Shown: positions 1 through 9,287 of the stretch, piece after piece
How positions within the stretch are numbered: position 1 is the first letter of the stretch
Layout of the letters: each line of letters opens with the position of its first letter
Source: Burkholderia metallica
GTDB taxonomy: Bacteria > Pseudomonadota > Gammaproteobacteria > Burkholderiales > Burkholderiaceae
Length of the DNA: 64,000 nucleotides
Reading direction: 5' to 3'
Assembly: GCF_902832845.1 (NCBI RefSeq)
Contig: NZ_CADFDB010000001.1
Span: forward strand, 868,001 to 932,000
The notes under the pieces: model-generated
Database searches by the model: none
What the model was told of the DNA's origin: nothing
Seen by the model: the letters and a program-made list of their open reading frames with translations, nothing else
Translations under genes and position numbers: made by a program

Positions 1-66
1 GCCGATGCCGCCGGCGCCGCCTGTGACGAGCGCGGTGCGGCCTTCGAGGGGAGCGGAGGGGCGCAT
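1..66 (-). CDS. Short-chain dehydrogenase/reductase, N-terminus only
   Basis: Only the first 22 codons lie in the window; the gene runs off the left edge. The ATG at 66-64 is followed by a leucine-rich start and the glycine-rich sequence TGGAGGIG, the nucleotide-binding TGxxxGxG motif that opens the Rossmann fold of short-chain dehydrogenases. It starts 3 bases after the stop of the SnoaL-like gene, so the two are probably co-transcribed and translationally linked. Substrate cannot be told from this fragment. Confidence 0.8.
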   Translation of the reverse strand, partial: MRPSAPLEGRTALVTGGAGGIG

Positions 67-69
67 CGG

Positions 70-486
70 TCAGCCCTCCAGCGGCAGGTCTTGCGCCCAG
101 TCGACGTGCAGCGTGCGCGCCGCGAAGCGCCACGTGCCGCCGTCGAACGTGCAGCGGTCGCGATAGCGCAGCCCCCAGTCGAGCTTGCGTTTCACGCCGT
201 CGCGCACGTAGACGTGGCAGGCAACGCCGTAGGTCTCGACGTCGGCTTCGCCGCCGTCCAGCGTGACGAGCTGGTTGTGCACGTGGTGCTGGGTCGCGTC
301 ATAGCGCTCGATCACGCGCATGCCGGCGACGATCGCGTCGCGGTCGTCGAAGCGGAAGCCGGGGCCGGCTAGCGTGGCGTCGTCGGTGAAGAGCGCGGTG
401 AGTCGCGGCCAGTCGCGCCGGTCGACGGCTTGCGCATAGCGGCACGCGAGGTCGTACAGCGCGTGGCGGGGATTGGAATCGGTCAT
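70..486 (-). CDS. SnoaL-like / nuclear transport factor 2 family protein
   Basis: A 138-residue protein of the small alpha+beta barrel (NTF2/SnoaL) type. It opens with an aromatic-rich helix (DLACRYAQAVDRRDW) followed by the typical LTALFTDDATL segment, then alternating strands to a WRFAARTLHVDW end. In this superfamily the cone-shaped fold binds a small hydrophobic substrate and acts as an isomerase, dehydratase or small dioxygenase subunit. The ATG at 486 is preferred over the longer open frame because GGGAG stands just upstream and the extra N-terminus is low-complexity. It precedes an SDR gene by 3 bases, suggesting a short degradative operon. The substrate is unknown. Confidence 0.75.
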   Translation of the reverse strand: MTDSNPRHALYDLACRYAQAVDRRDWPRLTALFTDDATLAGPGFRFDDRDAIVAGMRVIERYDATQHHVHNQLVTLDGGEADVETYGVACHVYVRDGVKRKLDWGLRYRDRCTFDGGTWRFAARTLHVDWAQDLPLEG

Positions 487-944
487 GGGGGCTCCCGTGG
501 AAGAACGGAACGTGTCGGCCGCGCGACGCGGGCCGACGCGGCGGCATTGCAGCGTCGACGCGCAGGTTCGCACCGGGCCGTCCGCGATTCATCATCCATA
601 CGGAGCAGGGCGAGGGTCGGGGAAAACACCGGGGCGCCCGCCGCGCATCACGTGAAGGCGCACGGATGCTGCGGTGCGGCAGCCCGCGTGCGCCCCGCGC
701 CTGATGATCGGCACGGCAGGCCGCGACAGGCGCGTGGCGTCCCGCGTTGCTTCAACGAGCGCGACGGCTTTACTTGCCATGGTGCGATGCATCAGGCCAC
801 CCGCGCGGCGCTCAGCGTTTGCCCCTAGTCGAAACGGACGATGGCCGGCGGCCCGGTGCTGGCTACCGTGCAGTCATCCGGCGCCGCATGCGATGCGCGC
901 CGGACACGAACCGCACCAGCGGGCAACCGGAGGGGACGACGATC
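487..944. other. Gene-free spacer between divergent genes
   Basis: 458 bases separate the minus-strand SnoaL-like gene from the plus-strand small exported protein. It is GC-rich with overlapping open frames in several phases, none with a ribosome site plus protein-like composition. The promoters of both genes must lie here, but no convincing -35/-10 pair is visible. Confidence 0.5.
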
Positions 945-1154
945 ATGAGACTGACGACTCGCAAACTGTGCGTATTGGCGATGGGCACGTTCGCTGCGAT
1001 GGCGATGGCGCGATACGGCGCCGATCGGGTCCCGTCGCCGCCGTATGCGGCCGGCATCCTGCAATGCCGCTCGGTCGATGCGAACGGCCTGCCGGCCGGC
1101 TGCGTGCCGATCGATCCGTCGCACTTCGGTTTCGCCGCGCTGCGCGGCATGTGA
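945..1154 (+). CDS. Small putative exported protein, 69 residues
   Basis: The ATG at 945 follows a strong Shine-Dalgarno stretch (GGAGGGGACG) at a good distance, which is the main reason to call a gene. The product starts MRLTTRKLCVLAMGTF, basic then hydrophobic, and so has an export signal or a single membrane anchor; the remainder is short, with two cysteines about 12 residues apart (LQC and AGC) that could form a disulfide outside the cytoplasm. No family is recognised. It stands alone, with no cotranscribed neighbour. Confidence 0.55.
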   Translation: MRLTTRKLCVLAMGTFAAMAMARYGADRVPSPPYAAGILQCRSVDANGLPAGCVPIDPSHFGFAALRGM

Positions 1155-1472
1155 CGCCGGGGGGGCCGCGCGCCGCATGGTCGACCGTCGTTGCAATGCG
1201 ACGGTGTACGAACGGTTTTCGCCATTGCCACGGCGTGTTCGTCGCGCGCCGGGCGGGTGGCGCTGCCGATACGGCTTCACGACGTTTCATCGCCGTTCGG
1301 CTTCGACCGCCGAAGCGACGGCGCGCGGTTTCCGAATACGCACCGTCGCACGCATACGGCGGCAGCGCGGCAACACAACGACGTCCGCGTCAGGCCGCTT
1401 GCTCTTGCAAGACCTAAGCCCTCGCCACATCCGCCGCTTCCCACTCATTTCCTACACGCTGATCCATTCCTC
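1155..1472 (+). other. Spacer upstream of the flavoprotein gene
   Basis: About 318 bases without a supported gene. The open frame of the flavoprotein extends back through it, but that extension is arginine-rich and unlike the family, so it is not coding. No clear promoter or operator was seen. Confidence 0.4.
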
Positions 1473-2969
1473 ATGTCATCCGACCATTCCCCGACTCACC
1501 CCCTGAATACCCGCGACGTGCATCGCTGGGATGCCGAACACGATGTCGTGATCGTCGGCTTCGGCGCGGCCGGCGCGTGCGCGGCGATCGAAGCGGCGAG
1601 CGCCGGCGCCGATACGCTGATCGTCGAGCGCGCGTCGAGCTACGGCGGCACGAGCGCACTGTCGGGCGGCGAGATCTACCTCGGCGGCAGCGGCGGCACG
1701 CCCGCGCAGCGGCAGGCCGGCTTCACCGACGACACCGAGGATCTGTACCGCTATCTGATGCTGGCCGGCGGCCGCGATGCCGACGAAGCGAAGGTGCGCC
1801 TCTACGCGAACGAAAGCCTCGCGCACCACGACTGGCTCGTCGCGCAGGGCCTCACGTACAAGAACACGTTCATCGCCGAGCGGATCGTCGAACCGGAAAC
1901 CGACGATTGCCTGATCTGGTCGGGCAGCGAGGAAGCGTGGCCGTTCAGCGACGCGGCGAAACCGTGCCCGCGCGGGCATACGCCGCAATGGCCGGGTTGG
2001 GGCGGCGGACAGATGCTGATGCGCGTGCTGGCCGATCGCGTGGCGGCGCTCGGCGTGGCGACGCGCTACGACACGCGCGCGCTCGCACTGATCGTCGACG
2101 ACGACGGTGCGGTGCGCGGCGTCGTGCTGCGCGCGTATGGCGAGACGGCGTTCGTGCGGGCGCGCCGGGCGGTGATCCTGTGCGCCGGCGGCTTCGCGAT
2201 GAACCGCGACATGGTGCGTCGGCATGCGCCGCAATTCCTGCGCTCGGACGAACCGATCGGCAGCCCCGGCGACGACGGCTCGGGCATCCTGCTCGGCCAG
2301 AGCGCGGGCGGCGCGGCGATCCACATGGATCAGGGCTTCGTCAGCCTGCCGTTCTATGCACCGGAATCGTTGATCAAGGGCATCTTCGTGAACGCGCGCG
2401 GGCAGCGCTTCATCAACGAGGACGGCTATCACGGCCGCACCGGCCATCACGCGTTCCATCAGCCCGACGATCGCATCTACCTGCTCGTCGACCACGCGAC
2501 CTACCAGGAGCCGCCTGCGATCGCGCGAATCGGCATCGCGGCGGCCGGCGACACGTGGGAGGAAGTCGAACGCGACCTGGGCATGCCGGCCGGCACGCTC
2601 ACCGCGACCGTCGACGTCTACAACCGCCACGCGGCCGAAGGCGTCGATCCGCTGTTCCACAAGGCGAAGAAATGGCTGCAGCCGCTGATCGAGCCGCCGT
2701 TCGTCGCGCTCGACTGCCGGATCGACTACGCGTTCTATCCGCACTTCACGCTCGGCGGGCTCGACACGCTGCCGACCGGGCAGGTGGTCGATGCGCGGCG
2801 CGCACCGGTGCCGGGGCTCTATGCCGCCGGCCGCACGACCTGCGGGTTGCCGCGCTGGGGCGCGGGATACAGCTCGGGGCTGTCGCTCGCCGATGCGACG
2901 TTCTTCGGCCGGCAGGCCGGCCGTCATGCCGCGCAGACGGGGTGCGGCGCGCTGCGCGACGCCGCGTAG
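1473..2969 (+). CDS. FAD-dependent oxidoreductase (fumarate reductase / 3-ketosteroid dehydrogenase type)
   Basis: A 498-residue flavoprotein of the FAD_binding_2 family, which includes fumarate reductase flavoproteins and 3-ketosteroid delta-1-dehydrogenases. Near residue 25 is the dinucleotide-binding motif VVIVGFGAAGACAA, followed by the LIVERA strand end and an SGGEIYLGGSGG loop. The C-terminus has the second FAD segment (GLYAAGRTTCGLPRWGAGY then SSGLSLADATFFGRQAG). A central segment with R/E/H residues (RGQRFINEDGYHGRTGHHAF) is typical of the substrate cap. The start at 1473 was chosen because the family fold begins about 20 residues later and the upstream frame is not protein-like; no strong ribosome site is seen. 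Stand-alone gene followed by a terminator. The substrate is not deducible; steroid-like enones or fumarate analogues are possible. Confidence 0.85.
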   Translation: MSSDHSPTHPLNTRDVHRWDAEHDVVIVGFGAAGACAAIEAASAGADTLIVERASSYGGTSALSGGEIYLGGSGGTPAQRQAGFTDDTEDLYRYLMLAGGRDADEAKVRLYANESLAHHDWLVAQGLTYKNTFIAERIVEPETDDCLIWSGSEEAWPFSDAAKPCPRGHTPQWPGWGGGQMLMRVLADRVAALGVATRYDTRALALIVDDDGAVRGVVLRAYGETAFVRARRAVILCAGGFAMNRDMVRRHAPQFLRSDEPIGSPGDDGSGILLGQSAGGAAIHMDQGFVSLPFYAPESLIKGIFVNARGQRFINEDGYHGRTGHHAFHQPDDRIYLLVDHATYQEPPAIARIGIAAAGDTWEEVERDLGMPAGTLTATVDVYNRHAAEGVDPLFHKAKKWLQPLIEPPFVALDCRIDYAFYPHFTLGGLDTLPTGQVVDARRAPVPGLYAAGRTTCGLPRWGAGYSSGLSLADATFFGRQAGRHAAQTGCGALRDAA

Positions 2970-2989
2970 CGTTGGCCGGCTGGAAACGA

Positions 2990-3026
2990 ACGACGCCCCG
3001 GGCAACGGCATGCACCGGGGCGTCGT
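2990..3026. terminator. Bidirectional hairpin terminator
   Basis: A 12-bp perfect inverted repeat (ACGACGCCCCGG and its complement) around a 13-base loop, flanked by GAAACG on the left and CGTTTC on the right, so a short T run follows the stem in both directions. It lies between the converging flavoprotein and phosphatase genes. Confidence 0.75.
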
Positions 3027-3068
3027 CGTTTCAGGCGGCCGGCGGCGGGTCAGCCGGGCGGCCCGCCG

Positions 3069-4733
3069 TCAGCCGAGGTCGAGCGCATTCGTCAGATCGC
3101 CCGGCGGCGTCGCGCCGCGCGCGGCGAACGCGTTGTCGCGCCGGACCACGCCGTCGAGCGGCGCGAGTCCGTGCACGCGGCTGATGAAGCGCAGGATCGA
3201 GTTCGTGTCGTACAGCGTGTGATCGACGAAACCCTTTTTCGCGAACGGCGAGATGATCAGCGCCGGAATCCGCGAGCCCGGCCCCCAGCGGTCGCCCTCC
3301 GGCGGCGCGACGTGGTCCCACCAGCCGCCGTTTTCGTCGTGCGTCATCACGATCACGGTGTTCTCCCACTGCGGCCCGCGCCGGATATGGTCGATCACGG
3401 TCGCGATGTGACGGTCGCCCGATTCGATGTCCGCGTAGCCCGCGTGCATGTTCAGGTTGCCCTGCGGCTTGTAGAACGCGACGGCCGGCAGGCGGCCCGC
3501 GTCGATGTCGGCGATGAAGCGGTTGGTCGACGGATCGTCGCCGAGCCCCGCGTCGCGCAGATGCTTGCTGCGCGCCTCGGTGCCGGGCGCGTAGTTCACG
3601 AAGTAGTTGAACGGCTGGTGGTGATACTGGAAATCGGGCACGGTGCCCGTGTCGCGATGCTCGAGCGCGTATTGCCACGCGCCGCTGTACCACGCCCAGT
3701 CGACGTGCTTCTCCGACAGGCGGTCGCCGATCGTCGCGTAGCCCTGCGGCGGCATCACGCGATGGTCGGCCGGGTCCGCGTACGCGGCGTTGCCCGGATC
3801 GGGCGGCGGCACGTAGCTCGGCTGATACGGCGGCGCCATCGTGTTCACGCCGTAGCCGTCCGGCGTCAGCGGGCCGTCGGCCGCGAACTTCGGCGGACCG
3901 TCGAGCGCGGACGCCGGCGAATCCTTCGCGAGCTTCAGGCGCGTGCCGGCCGGATCGTCGCCTTCGACCTGCGACAGCAGTTTCGCCGCATGCGGATGCT
4001 TGTGGGCGTCCGGATACAGCGGCGGCTGCGCGGAGATGAGGAACATGTGGTTCATCCACGAGCCGCCGAAGGCCGCCATGAAGAAGTTGTCGCACAGCGT
4101 GTATTGCCGCGCGAGATTCCACAGTCGCAGCGTGTCGGCCGAATTGCGGTAGTGGCCCATCACGAGGCCGCCCGAATCGGCCCATGCGGCGAACTGGTTG
4201 TTGCGGCCGGCCGCGATCTGCATCTGGTTCTGGTAGAAGCGGTGCCACAGGTCGCGCGTGATCACGCCGTTCGGCAGCGGCTGGCCCTGCGCGTCGGCGA
4301 TCCGGAACGGTGCGTTCGGCAGCTTGTCGATGTCGCGCTCGGCGATCGCGTAGCGCTTGCCGCCCACTTCCTGCGCCTGCGGCACGAGCCCGCCCCAGAT
4401 CTTCGGCAGCACGGGCAGCGGCGTCTTGCCGTCGCGATCGAGCTGTTGCGCGTGTTCGGGCCGGACCTCGCCGAGCGGATGCTGCACGCCGGGGAAATCG
4501 CCGTACAGGTTCGAGAAGCTGCGGTTTTCCGCATAGATCACGACGATGTGCCGCACCCGCTCGCGCAACGCTGCGTCGATGCGCAGGTCGGCGGCCGAAC
4601 GCGGCGCATGGCCGGCAGTGGTTTCGCAGCCGCCGAGCGCGACGCCCGCACCGAGCGCGGCGAGGCCGCCGAGTACGCGGCGGCGGTCGGGATCGGCGGG
4701 CAGGTCGTCGGGGCGATCGGGGGTGTCGGTCAC
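3069..4733 (-). CDS. acpA: Tat-exported acid phosphatase / phosphoesterase (AcpA type)
   Basis: A 554-residue member of the phosphoesterase family that contains Francisella/Burkholderia AcpA acid phosphatases and bacterial phospholipases C. Residues 17-36 hold a twin-arginine signal (DRRRVLGGLAALGAG) ending in LGGC, so it may be a Tat lipoprotein anchored at Cys36. Then come the family hallmarks: VIYAENRSFSNLYGDF near residue 66, MTHDENGGWWDHV (metal/catalytic segment) and SPFAKKGFVDHTLYD. It should release phosphate from organic phosphoesters in the periplasm. The start is a GTG at 4733 with GAGGAG eight bases upstream; the in-frame extension beyond it is not signal-peptide-like. A Pho-box-like site lies 117 bases upstream, on the opposite strand orientation. 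Confidence 0.85.
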   Translation of the reverse strand: MTDTPDRPDDLPADPDRRRVLGGLAALGAGVALGGCETTAGHAPRSAADLRIDAALRERVRHIVVIYAENRSFSNLYGDFPGVQHPLGEVRPEHAQQLDRDGKTPLPVLPKIWGGLVPQAQEVGGKRYAIAERDIDKLPNAPFRIADAQGQPLPNGVITRDLWHRFYQNQMQIAAGRNNQFAAWADSGGLVMGHYRNSADTLRLWNLARQYTLCDNFFMAAFGGSWMNHMFLISAQPPLYPDAHKHPHAAKLLSQVEGDDPAGTRLKLAKDSPASALDGPPKFAADGPLTPDGYGVNTMAPPYQPSYVPPPDPGNAAYADPADHRVMPPQGYATIGDRLSEKHVDWAWYSGAWQYALEHRDTGTVPDFQYHHQPFNYFVNYAPGTEARSKHLRDAGLGDDPSTNRFIADIDAGRLPAVAFYKPQGNLNMHAGYADIESGDRHIATVIDHIRRGPQWENTVIVMTHDENGGWWDHVAPPEGDRWGPGSRIPALIISPFAKKGFVDHTLYDTNSILRFISRVHGLAPLDGVVRRDNAFAARGATPPGDLTNALDLG

Positions 4734-5197
4734 GTCGTGGGGCTCCTCGAATGGGCGGGTGGGCGGCGTCGCTCGGGCTGCCGCGATGCGTGATGCAATG
4801 CATGACGCAATGCAACGCCTGGGGGCCGCGCGGCAGGCGCGTGATTTCTTTGTCACACAAATGTCACGAGCGCGACTATAACGCGCCGGGCGCCGCGAGT
4901 GAAAGCCGTTTGTCGGACGAATCGCCGCGCGCGGCGGGCGGTGCGCGACGCCCTTGCGCGAACTAGACTGAATTCAGGGGCGGCGCGTCGCGGCGTGCCG
5001 CCCGGGCGACGATCGCCCCGCGGCGCCGGCCGACGGCGTCGCCGCGGCATCGTCGACACGACGAGCGACACCACACAGCGAGGCGACGATGGCAACGATG
5101 CGTGCCGTTTTCGCATGGCCGCCGGGGCCGCGCGCCGGTTGCGCGTGCGCGCCCGCGTGAGCGCACGCCGCGCAGCGCATCCGTCCGGCCCGATGCC
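4734..5197. other. Divergent promoter region, phosphatase / FtsH-like
   Basis: 464 bases between divergently transcribed genes. It holds the Pho-box-like promoter at 4850-4882 and a short reading frame of 23 codons (5089-5160) with its own GAGG site just before the protease gene. Other long open frames are arginine-rich and were not accepted. Confidence 0.5.
4850..4882 (+). promoter_or_regulatory. Pho box with adjacent -10 (PhoB-type promoter)
   Basis: TTGTCACACAAATGTCAC at 4850-4867 has the exact architecture of a PhoB box: two 7-base direct repeats with the TGTCA core separated by a 4-base A-rich spacer. Nine bases later, TATAAC (4877-4882) fits a -10 element, the arrangement seen in classical PhoB-dependent promoters, where the box replaces the -35. 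The promoter reads rightward to the FtsH-like gene; the acid phosphatase on the other strand is an obvious alternative target of bound PhoB. Confidence 0.6.
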
Positions 5198-7168
5198 ATG
5201 GACAGGAAATTCGACTACCCGGGATTGCTGATCGCGGCGGGCTTCTTCGTGCTGTTCGCCGCGCAGTTGCTGATGCTGCGCCCGTCGTCGGCGTCGATCG
5301 CGTACAGCGATTTCCACCGGCTCGTCGCCGCGCGGCTCGTCGACGATCTCGAGATCGCCCCCGCGACGATCTCCGGCACGCTGAAGATGCCGCAGGCCGG
5401 CACGATGCTGCCGGCGTCCGAAGCCGCGGCGGTGCAGCAGGGCGGTGCGCCGTGGCACTTCACGACCAATCGCGTGAGCGACGACCATCTCACCGACACG
5501 CTGACCGCCGCCGGCATCCGCTATCACGGCGCACCCGATACGAGCTGGGTCGCGTCGCTGGCATCGTGGCTGCTGCCGCTCGTGCTGTTCGTGTTCATCT
5601 GGAACATGATGCTGCGCAAGCGCGGCGGGCTGCAGGATTTCACCGGGATGGGCAAGAGCCGCGCGCGCGTGTACGTGCAGCAGGAAACCGGCATCACGTT
5701 CGACGACATCGCGGGCATCGACGAAGCGAAGGCCGAGCTGCAGCAGCTCGTCGCATTCCTGCGCAACCCCGACCGCTACCAGCGGCTCGGCGGCAAGATC
5801 CCGAAGGGCGTGCTCGTGGTCGGCGCGCCGGGCACCGGCAAGACGCTGCTCGCGCGTGCGGTGGCCGGCGAGGCGGCCGTGCCGTTCTTCTCGATCAGCG
5901 GCTCGGCGTTCGTCGAGATGTTCGTCGGTGTGGGCGCGGCGCGCGTGCGCGACCTGTTCGAGCAGGCGCAGCAGAAGGCGCCGTGCATCGTGTTCGTCGA
6001 CGAACTCGACGCGCTCGGCAAGGTGCGCGGCGTCGGCCCGATGTCGGGCAACGACGAACGCGAGCAGACGCTCAACCAGTTGCTCGTCGAGATGGACGGC
6101 TTCCAGGCCGGCTCCGGCGTGATCATCATGGCCGCGACGAACCGGCCGGAGATACTCGATCCCGCACTGCTGCGCCCGGGCCGCTTCGATCGCCACATCG
6201 CGATCGACCGGCCCGACGTGAACGGCCGCAGGCAGATCCTCGGCGTGCACGTGAAGCGCGTGAAGCTCGCGGCCGACGTCGATCTCGGCGAGCTCGCGTC
6301 GCGCACGCCGGGCTTCGTCGGCGCGGATCTCGCGAACGTCGTCAACGAGGCCGCGCTGCATGCGGCCGAACTCGGCAAGCCGGCGATCGGCATGGCCGAT
6401 TTCGACGAGGCGATCGACCGCGCGCTGACGGGCCTCGAGCGCAAGAGCCGCGTCATGAACGCACAGGAGAAGCTGACCATCGCGTATCACGAAGCGGGCC
6501 ACGCGCTCGTCGCCGAAAGCCGTAAGCATTGCGACCCGGTGAAGAAGGTGTCGATCATTCCGCGCGGCGTGGCTGCGCTCGGCTATACGCAGCAGGTGCC
6601 GACCGAGGATCGCTACGTGCTGCGCAGGAGCGAGCTGCTCGACCGGATCGATGCGCTGCTCGGCGGGCGCGTGGCCGAAGAGCTGGTGTTCGGCGACGTG
6701 TCGACGGGCGCGCAGAACGATCTCGAACGCGCGACGGCGATGGCGCGCCACATGGTCATGCAGTACGGGATGAGCGAGAAGATCGGGCTCGCGACGTTCG
6801 ACGACGGCGATGCGCACGCGGGCCTGCCCGGCGCATGGCATGCGGGCGACAGGCGCTGCAGCGAACACACCGCGCGGATGATCGACGACGAAGTGCACAC
6901 CCTGCTCGCCAATGCGCACGCGCGGGTCGCGGCGACGCTCGGCGAACGCCGCGATGCGCTCGAACGGATCGCGCGCCGGCTGCTGCAATGCGAGGTGCTC
7001 GAACGCGACGCGCTGCAGGCGCTGATCGACGGGCGTGTCGAAGCGCAGCCGGCAACGGTGCCGGACGACGCAGCCGGTGCACGCGGCGGCGCGATCGAAA
7101 AGGAGCAGGGGCGGGCGGCCGCGCGCGATTTCGTCGCGTACGGGCCGCCGCGCGAACCCGATCGTTGA
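5198..7168 (+). CDS. ftsH: FtsH-family membrane AAA+ zinc metalloprotease (extra copy)
   Basis: 656 residues with all FtsH parts in order: membrane segment about 9-27, periplasmic region to about 115, second membrane segment about 120-139, AAA+ module with Walker A GAPGTGKT (209-216), pore loop [10 protein letters not shown] (238-247) and Walker [12 protein letters not shown] (264-274), then the zinc protease with HEAGH (431-435) and Asp508 in STGAQNDLE as third zinc ligand. FtsH degrades membrane and some cytosolic proteins using ATP. The sequence differs from the housekeeping protein (for example DELDALG instead of the usual DEIDAVG) and there is no rlmE/folP neighbour, so it is probably a secondary, condition-specific copy. 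The start is ATG 5198; the ribosome site is weak, and translation may depend on the short upstream frame at 5089-5160. Confidence 0.9.
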   Translation: MDRKFDYPGLLIAAGFFVLFAAQLLMLRPSSASIAYSDFHRLVAARLVDDLEIAPATISGTLKMPQAGTMLPASEAAAVQQGGAPWHFTTNRVSDDHLTDTLTAAGIRYHGAPDTSWVASLASWLLPLVLFVFIWNMMLRKRGGLQDFTGMGKSRARVYVQQETGITFDDIAGIDEAKAELQQLVAFLRNPDRYQRLGGKIPKGVLVVGAPGTGKTLLARAVAGEAAVPFFSISGSAFVEMFVGVGAARVRDLFEQAQQKAPCIVFVDELDALGKVRGVGPMSGNDEREQTLNQLLVEMDGFQAGSGVIIMAATNRPEILDPALLRPGRFDRHIAIDRPDVNGRRQILGVHVKRVKLAADVDLGELASRTPGFVGADLANVVNEAALHAAELGKPAIGMADFDEAIDRALTGLERKSRVMNAQEKLTIAYHEAGHALVAESRKHCDPVKKVSIIPRGVAALGYTQQVPTEDRYVLRRSELLDRIDALLGGRVAEELVFGDVSTGAQNDLERATAMARHMVMQYGMSEKIGLATFDDGDAHAGLPGAWHAGDRRCSEHTARMIDDEVHTLLANAHARVAATLGERRDALERIARRLLQCEVLERDALQALIDGRVEAQPATVPDDAAGARGGAIEKEQGRAAARDFVAYGPPREPDR

Positions 7169-7208
7169 AGAGGCGGTTCAACCCGCGAGCGGCACGCGAA
7201 GATGCGAC

Positions 7209-7230
7209 GACGCACGCGTGAGCGTGCGTC
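7209..7230. terminator. Hairpin between convergent ftsH-like and otsA genes
   Basis: A perfect 9-bp inverted repeat (GACGCACGC and complement) with a 4-base loop GTGA, in the 69-base gap between two convergent stop codons. There is no T run, so it may act as an mRNA 3' end protector or weak terminator for both genes. Confidence 0.5.
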
Positions 7231-7237
7231 AGGTGGG

Positions 7238-8644
7238 TCAGGATTCGGCCGCGGCCGCGACTTCGGCCGCTTCGGTGAGCGCGTCGAGAAAGCGCGTGCG
7301 CCACCAGTGCACGTCGGTCTTGCGTACGATCGCCATCAGCGCCGCGTGACGCTGGCGGCGTTCTTTGAGCGGCATCGCGAGCGCGCGCTGGATCGCCTGC
7401 GCGGTGCCTTGCGTGTCGTACGGATTGACGAGCAGCGCCGGCTTCAACTGCTCGGCCGCACCGGCGAAACGCGACAGCACGAGCACGCCCGGATCGGCGG
7501 CGTCCTGCGCGGCGAGAAATTCCTTCGCGACGAGGTTCATCCCGTCGCGCAGCGGCGTGACGAGCGCGACGCGGCTTGCGCGATAGAGGCCCGGCAGGCG
7601 CTTGCGCGCGACGGTGCGGTGGATGTAGCGCATCGGCATCCATTCGAGTTCGCCGTAGTCGCCGTTGATCGCGCCGCACAGGCTGTCCATCTCGCGTCGC
7701 AGGTCGTCGTACGCGCCGAGATCCTCGCGGCTCGGCGCGGCGATCTGGATCAGCGTCGCGCGGTTGCGGTTTTCCGGGTATTGCTCGAGCAGCTGGCGGA
7801 ATGCGTGCACGCGCTGCGGCAGCCCCTTCGTGTAGTCGAGGCGGTCGACGCCGACCAGCAACTGCCGGCGCGAATATTCGTCGCGCATCCGCTCGAACAT
7901 GTCGAGGCCGTCGCGATCGCGCGCGAGCGATTCGAACTCGTCGACGTTGATGCCGATCGGAAACGCGCCGGCCGACAGCGTGCGGCCGAACGCGCGCATG
8001 CGGCCGTCGGGCAGCCGCGCGGCGCCGGCTTCCGCTTCGACATAATGCTCGAAGTGGAGCAGATCCGATTCGGTCTGGAAGCCGACGAGGTCGTACGCGA
8101 ACAGCGAGCGCATCAGCCATTCGTGTTCCGGGATCGCGGCCATGATCGGCGGCGGCGGCATCGGGATGTGCAGGAAGAAGCCGATCGGATTCGTGCAGCC
8201 CATCGCGCGCAATTCGGCGGCGAGCGGAATCAACTGGTAGTCGTGAACCCAGATCGTGTCGTCGGGCCGCAGCAGCGTGCGCAGCTTGCGCGCGAACAGC
8301 TGGTTCACGCGCCGGTAGCCGTCGGCGAAGCGGCGGTCGAACTGCGCGAGATCGAGCCGGTAGTGAAACACCGGCCACAGTACGTTGTTCGAATAGCCGA
8401 GGTAGTACGCGTCGTAATCCTGCGGATCGAGATCGATCGTCGCGAGCTGGATGCCGCCGACGTTCTGGATCTGCACGTCGTCGCCGTGCGCGGGCTGATC
8501 GTCGCCGCCGCGTAGCCTGCCGCTCCAGCCGAACCAGACGCCGCCGGATTCCTGCAGGCTGTCTTTCACGGCGACGGCGAGCCCGCCGGCCGCGGCTTTA
8601 CGGGGATCTGCAATGCGATTGGATACGACGACGAGGCGGCTCAC
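7238..8644 (-). CDS. otsA: Trehalose-6-phosphate synthase (GT20)
   Basis: A 468-residue protein matching OtsA over its full usual length. It joins glucose from UDP-glucose to glucose-6-phosphate to make trehalose-6-phosphate, the first step of osmoprotectant trehalose synthesis in the cytosol. The N-terminus has the family VVSNRIA strand and the AAGGLAVAVKD loop that contacts the acceptor; further on are WVHDYQLIPLAAELR, GFFLHIPMPPPPI, VGVDRLDYTKGLPQR and the TPLRDGMNLVAKEF donor-site motif. The start is a GTG at 8644, four bases after AAGGAGAG, a very strong ribosome site. No otsB (phosphatase) gene is adjacent, so the phosphatase must be elsewhere. Confidence 0.95.
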   Translation of the reverse strand: MSRLVVVSNRIADPRKAAAGGLAVAVKDSLQESGGVWFGWSGRLRGGDDQPAHGDDVQIQNVGGIQLATIDLDPQDYDAYYLGYSNNVLWPVFHYRLDLAQFDRRFADGYRRVNQLFARKLRTLLRPDDTIWVHDYQLIPLAAELRAMGCTNPIGFFLHIPMPPPPIMAAIPEHEWLMRSLFAYDLVGFQTESDLLHFEHYVEAEAGAARLPDGRMRAFGRTLSAGAFPIGINVDEFESLARDRDGLDMFERMRDEYSRRQLLVGVDRLDYTKGLPQRVHAFRQLLEQYPENRNRATLIQIAAPSREDLGAYDDLRREMDSLCGAINGDYGELEWMPMRYIHRTVARKRLPGLYRASRVALVTPLRDGMNLVAKEFLAAQDAADPGVLVLSRFAGAAEQLKPALLVNPYDTQGTAQAIQRALAMPLKERRQRHAALMAIVRKTDVHWWRTRFLDALTEAAEVAAAAES

Positions 8645-9287
8645 CAGCTCTCCTTACGATCGTTGAGGGAATGTTTCGTGCGGCCGTGGCGCGAGAAGCG
8701 GACGCCGCCATCGCAGCGCCGTGCGCGAAGCGATGAGGCCGCAATGCGTTCGGACGGGAGTCAGGGCACGCGATTCGCCGTCCGAGCGGGGTGTGCTTTT
8801 AAAGCATACTCGTCATTCGGTCGTTTTAAAAGTGTGCGTAGATGCGCAATGCGCGTGCGAATGGGCGGCGATACGCCGTGTCGCCGGGGAGACGGCGCGC
8901 GATGCAGGAGCGGGATCGAATCTTGCGCAGCGCTGCGAATGCAGCGTGCGCGAGGCGCCGCGCCGGCGGCCGCATGGCGTGCGAGCGAGCGTTCGTGGCG
9001 ATGCGTATGGGCTGACACTCACACGATGTTGCGTCGGCCGCCTGTCGTCGTTGGCCACCGATTCCGATGCAGTGGCGCCGACGAACGCGCTACACGCACG
9101 CGAGCCGCAAACGCGCGATGCGAACCGGCGAAGCGCGACGTCGTGCATGTGAACGGGTCGCGCCGGACAACGATGCCCGGCCGCACCGTGTCCCGCGCGC
9201 AGTCGCACCGCGCGCCGTGCGCGCAAGCGTGACTCAGGCGCCCCGGTAAAACGCGTGCGCAGGATCGTCGTCGCGTCGCGACACCCG
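8645..9287. other. 643-base gene-free region upstream of otsA
   Basis: It lies between the otsA start and the chemoreceptor stop. An A+T-rich patch at 8796-8832 carries an inverted repeat, CTTTTAAA and TTTAAAAG, whose arms are 21 bases apart; this probably belongs to the otsA promoter. The reading frames here are low-complexity and arginine-rich, with no accepted gene. Confidence 0.45.

Noticed and set aside
592-792. 66-codon minus-strand frame near the left edge
   Set aside because: The first codons look plausible, but there is no ribosome site and the rest is proline/arginine-rich.
1191-1472. N-terminal extension of the flavoprotein open frame
   Set aside because: Arginine- and histidine-rich, before the first family-like residue; the ATG at 1473 fits the fold.
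4899-5231. 110-codon rightward frame before the FtsH-like gene
   Set aside because: Arginine-rich, overlaps the true gene start in another phase, and no ribosome site.
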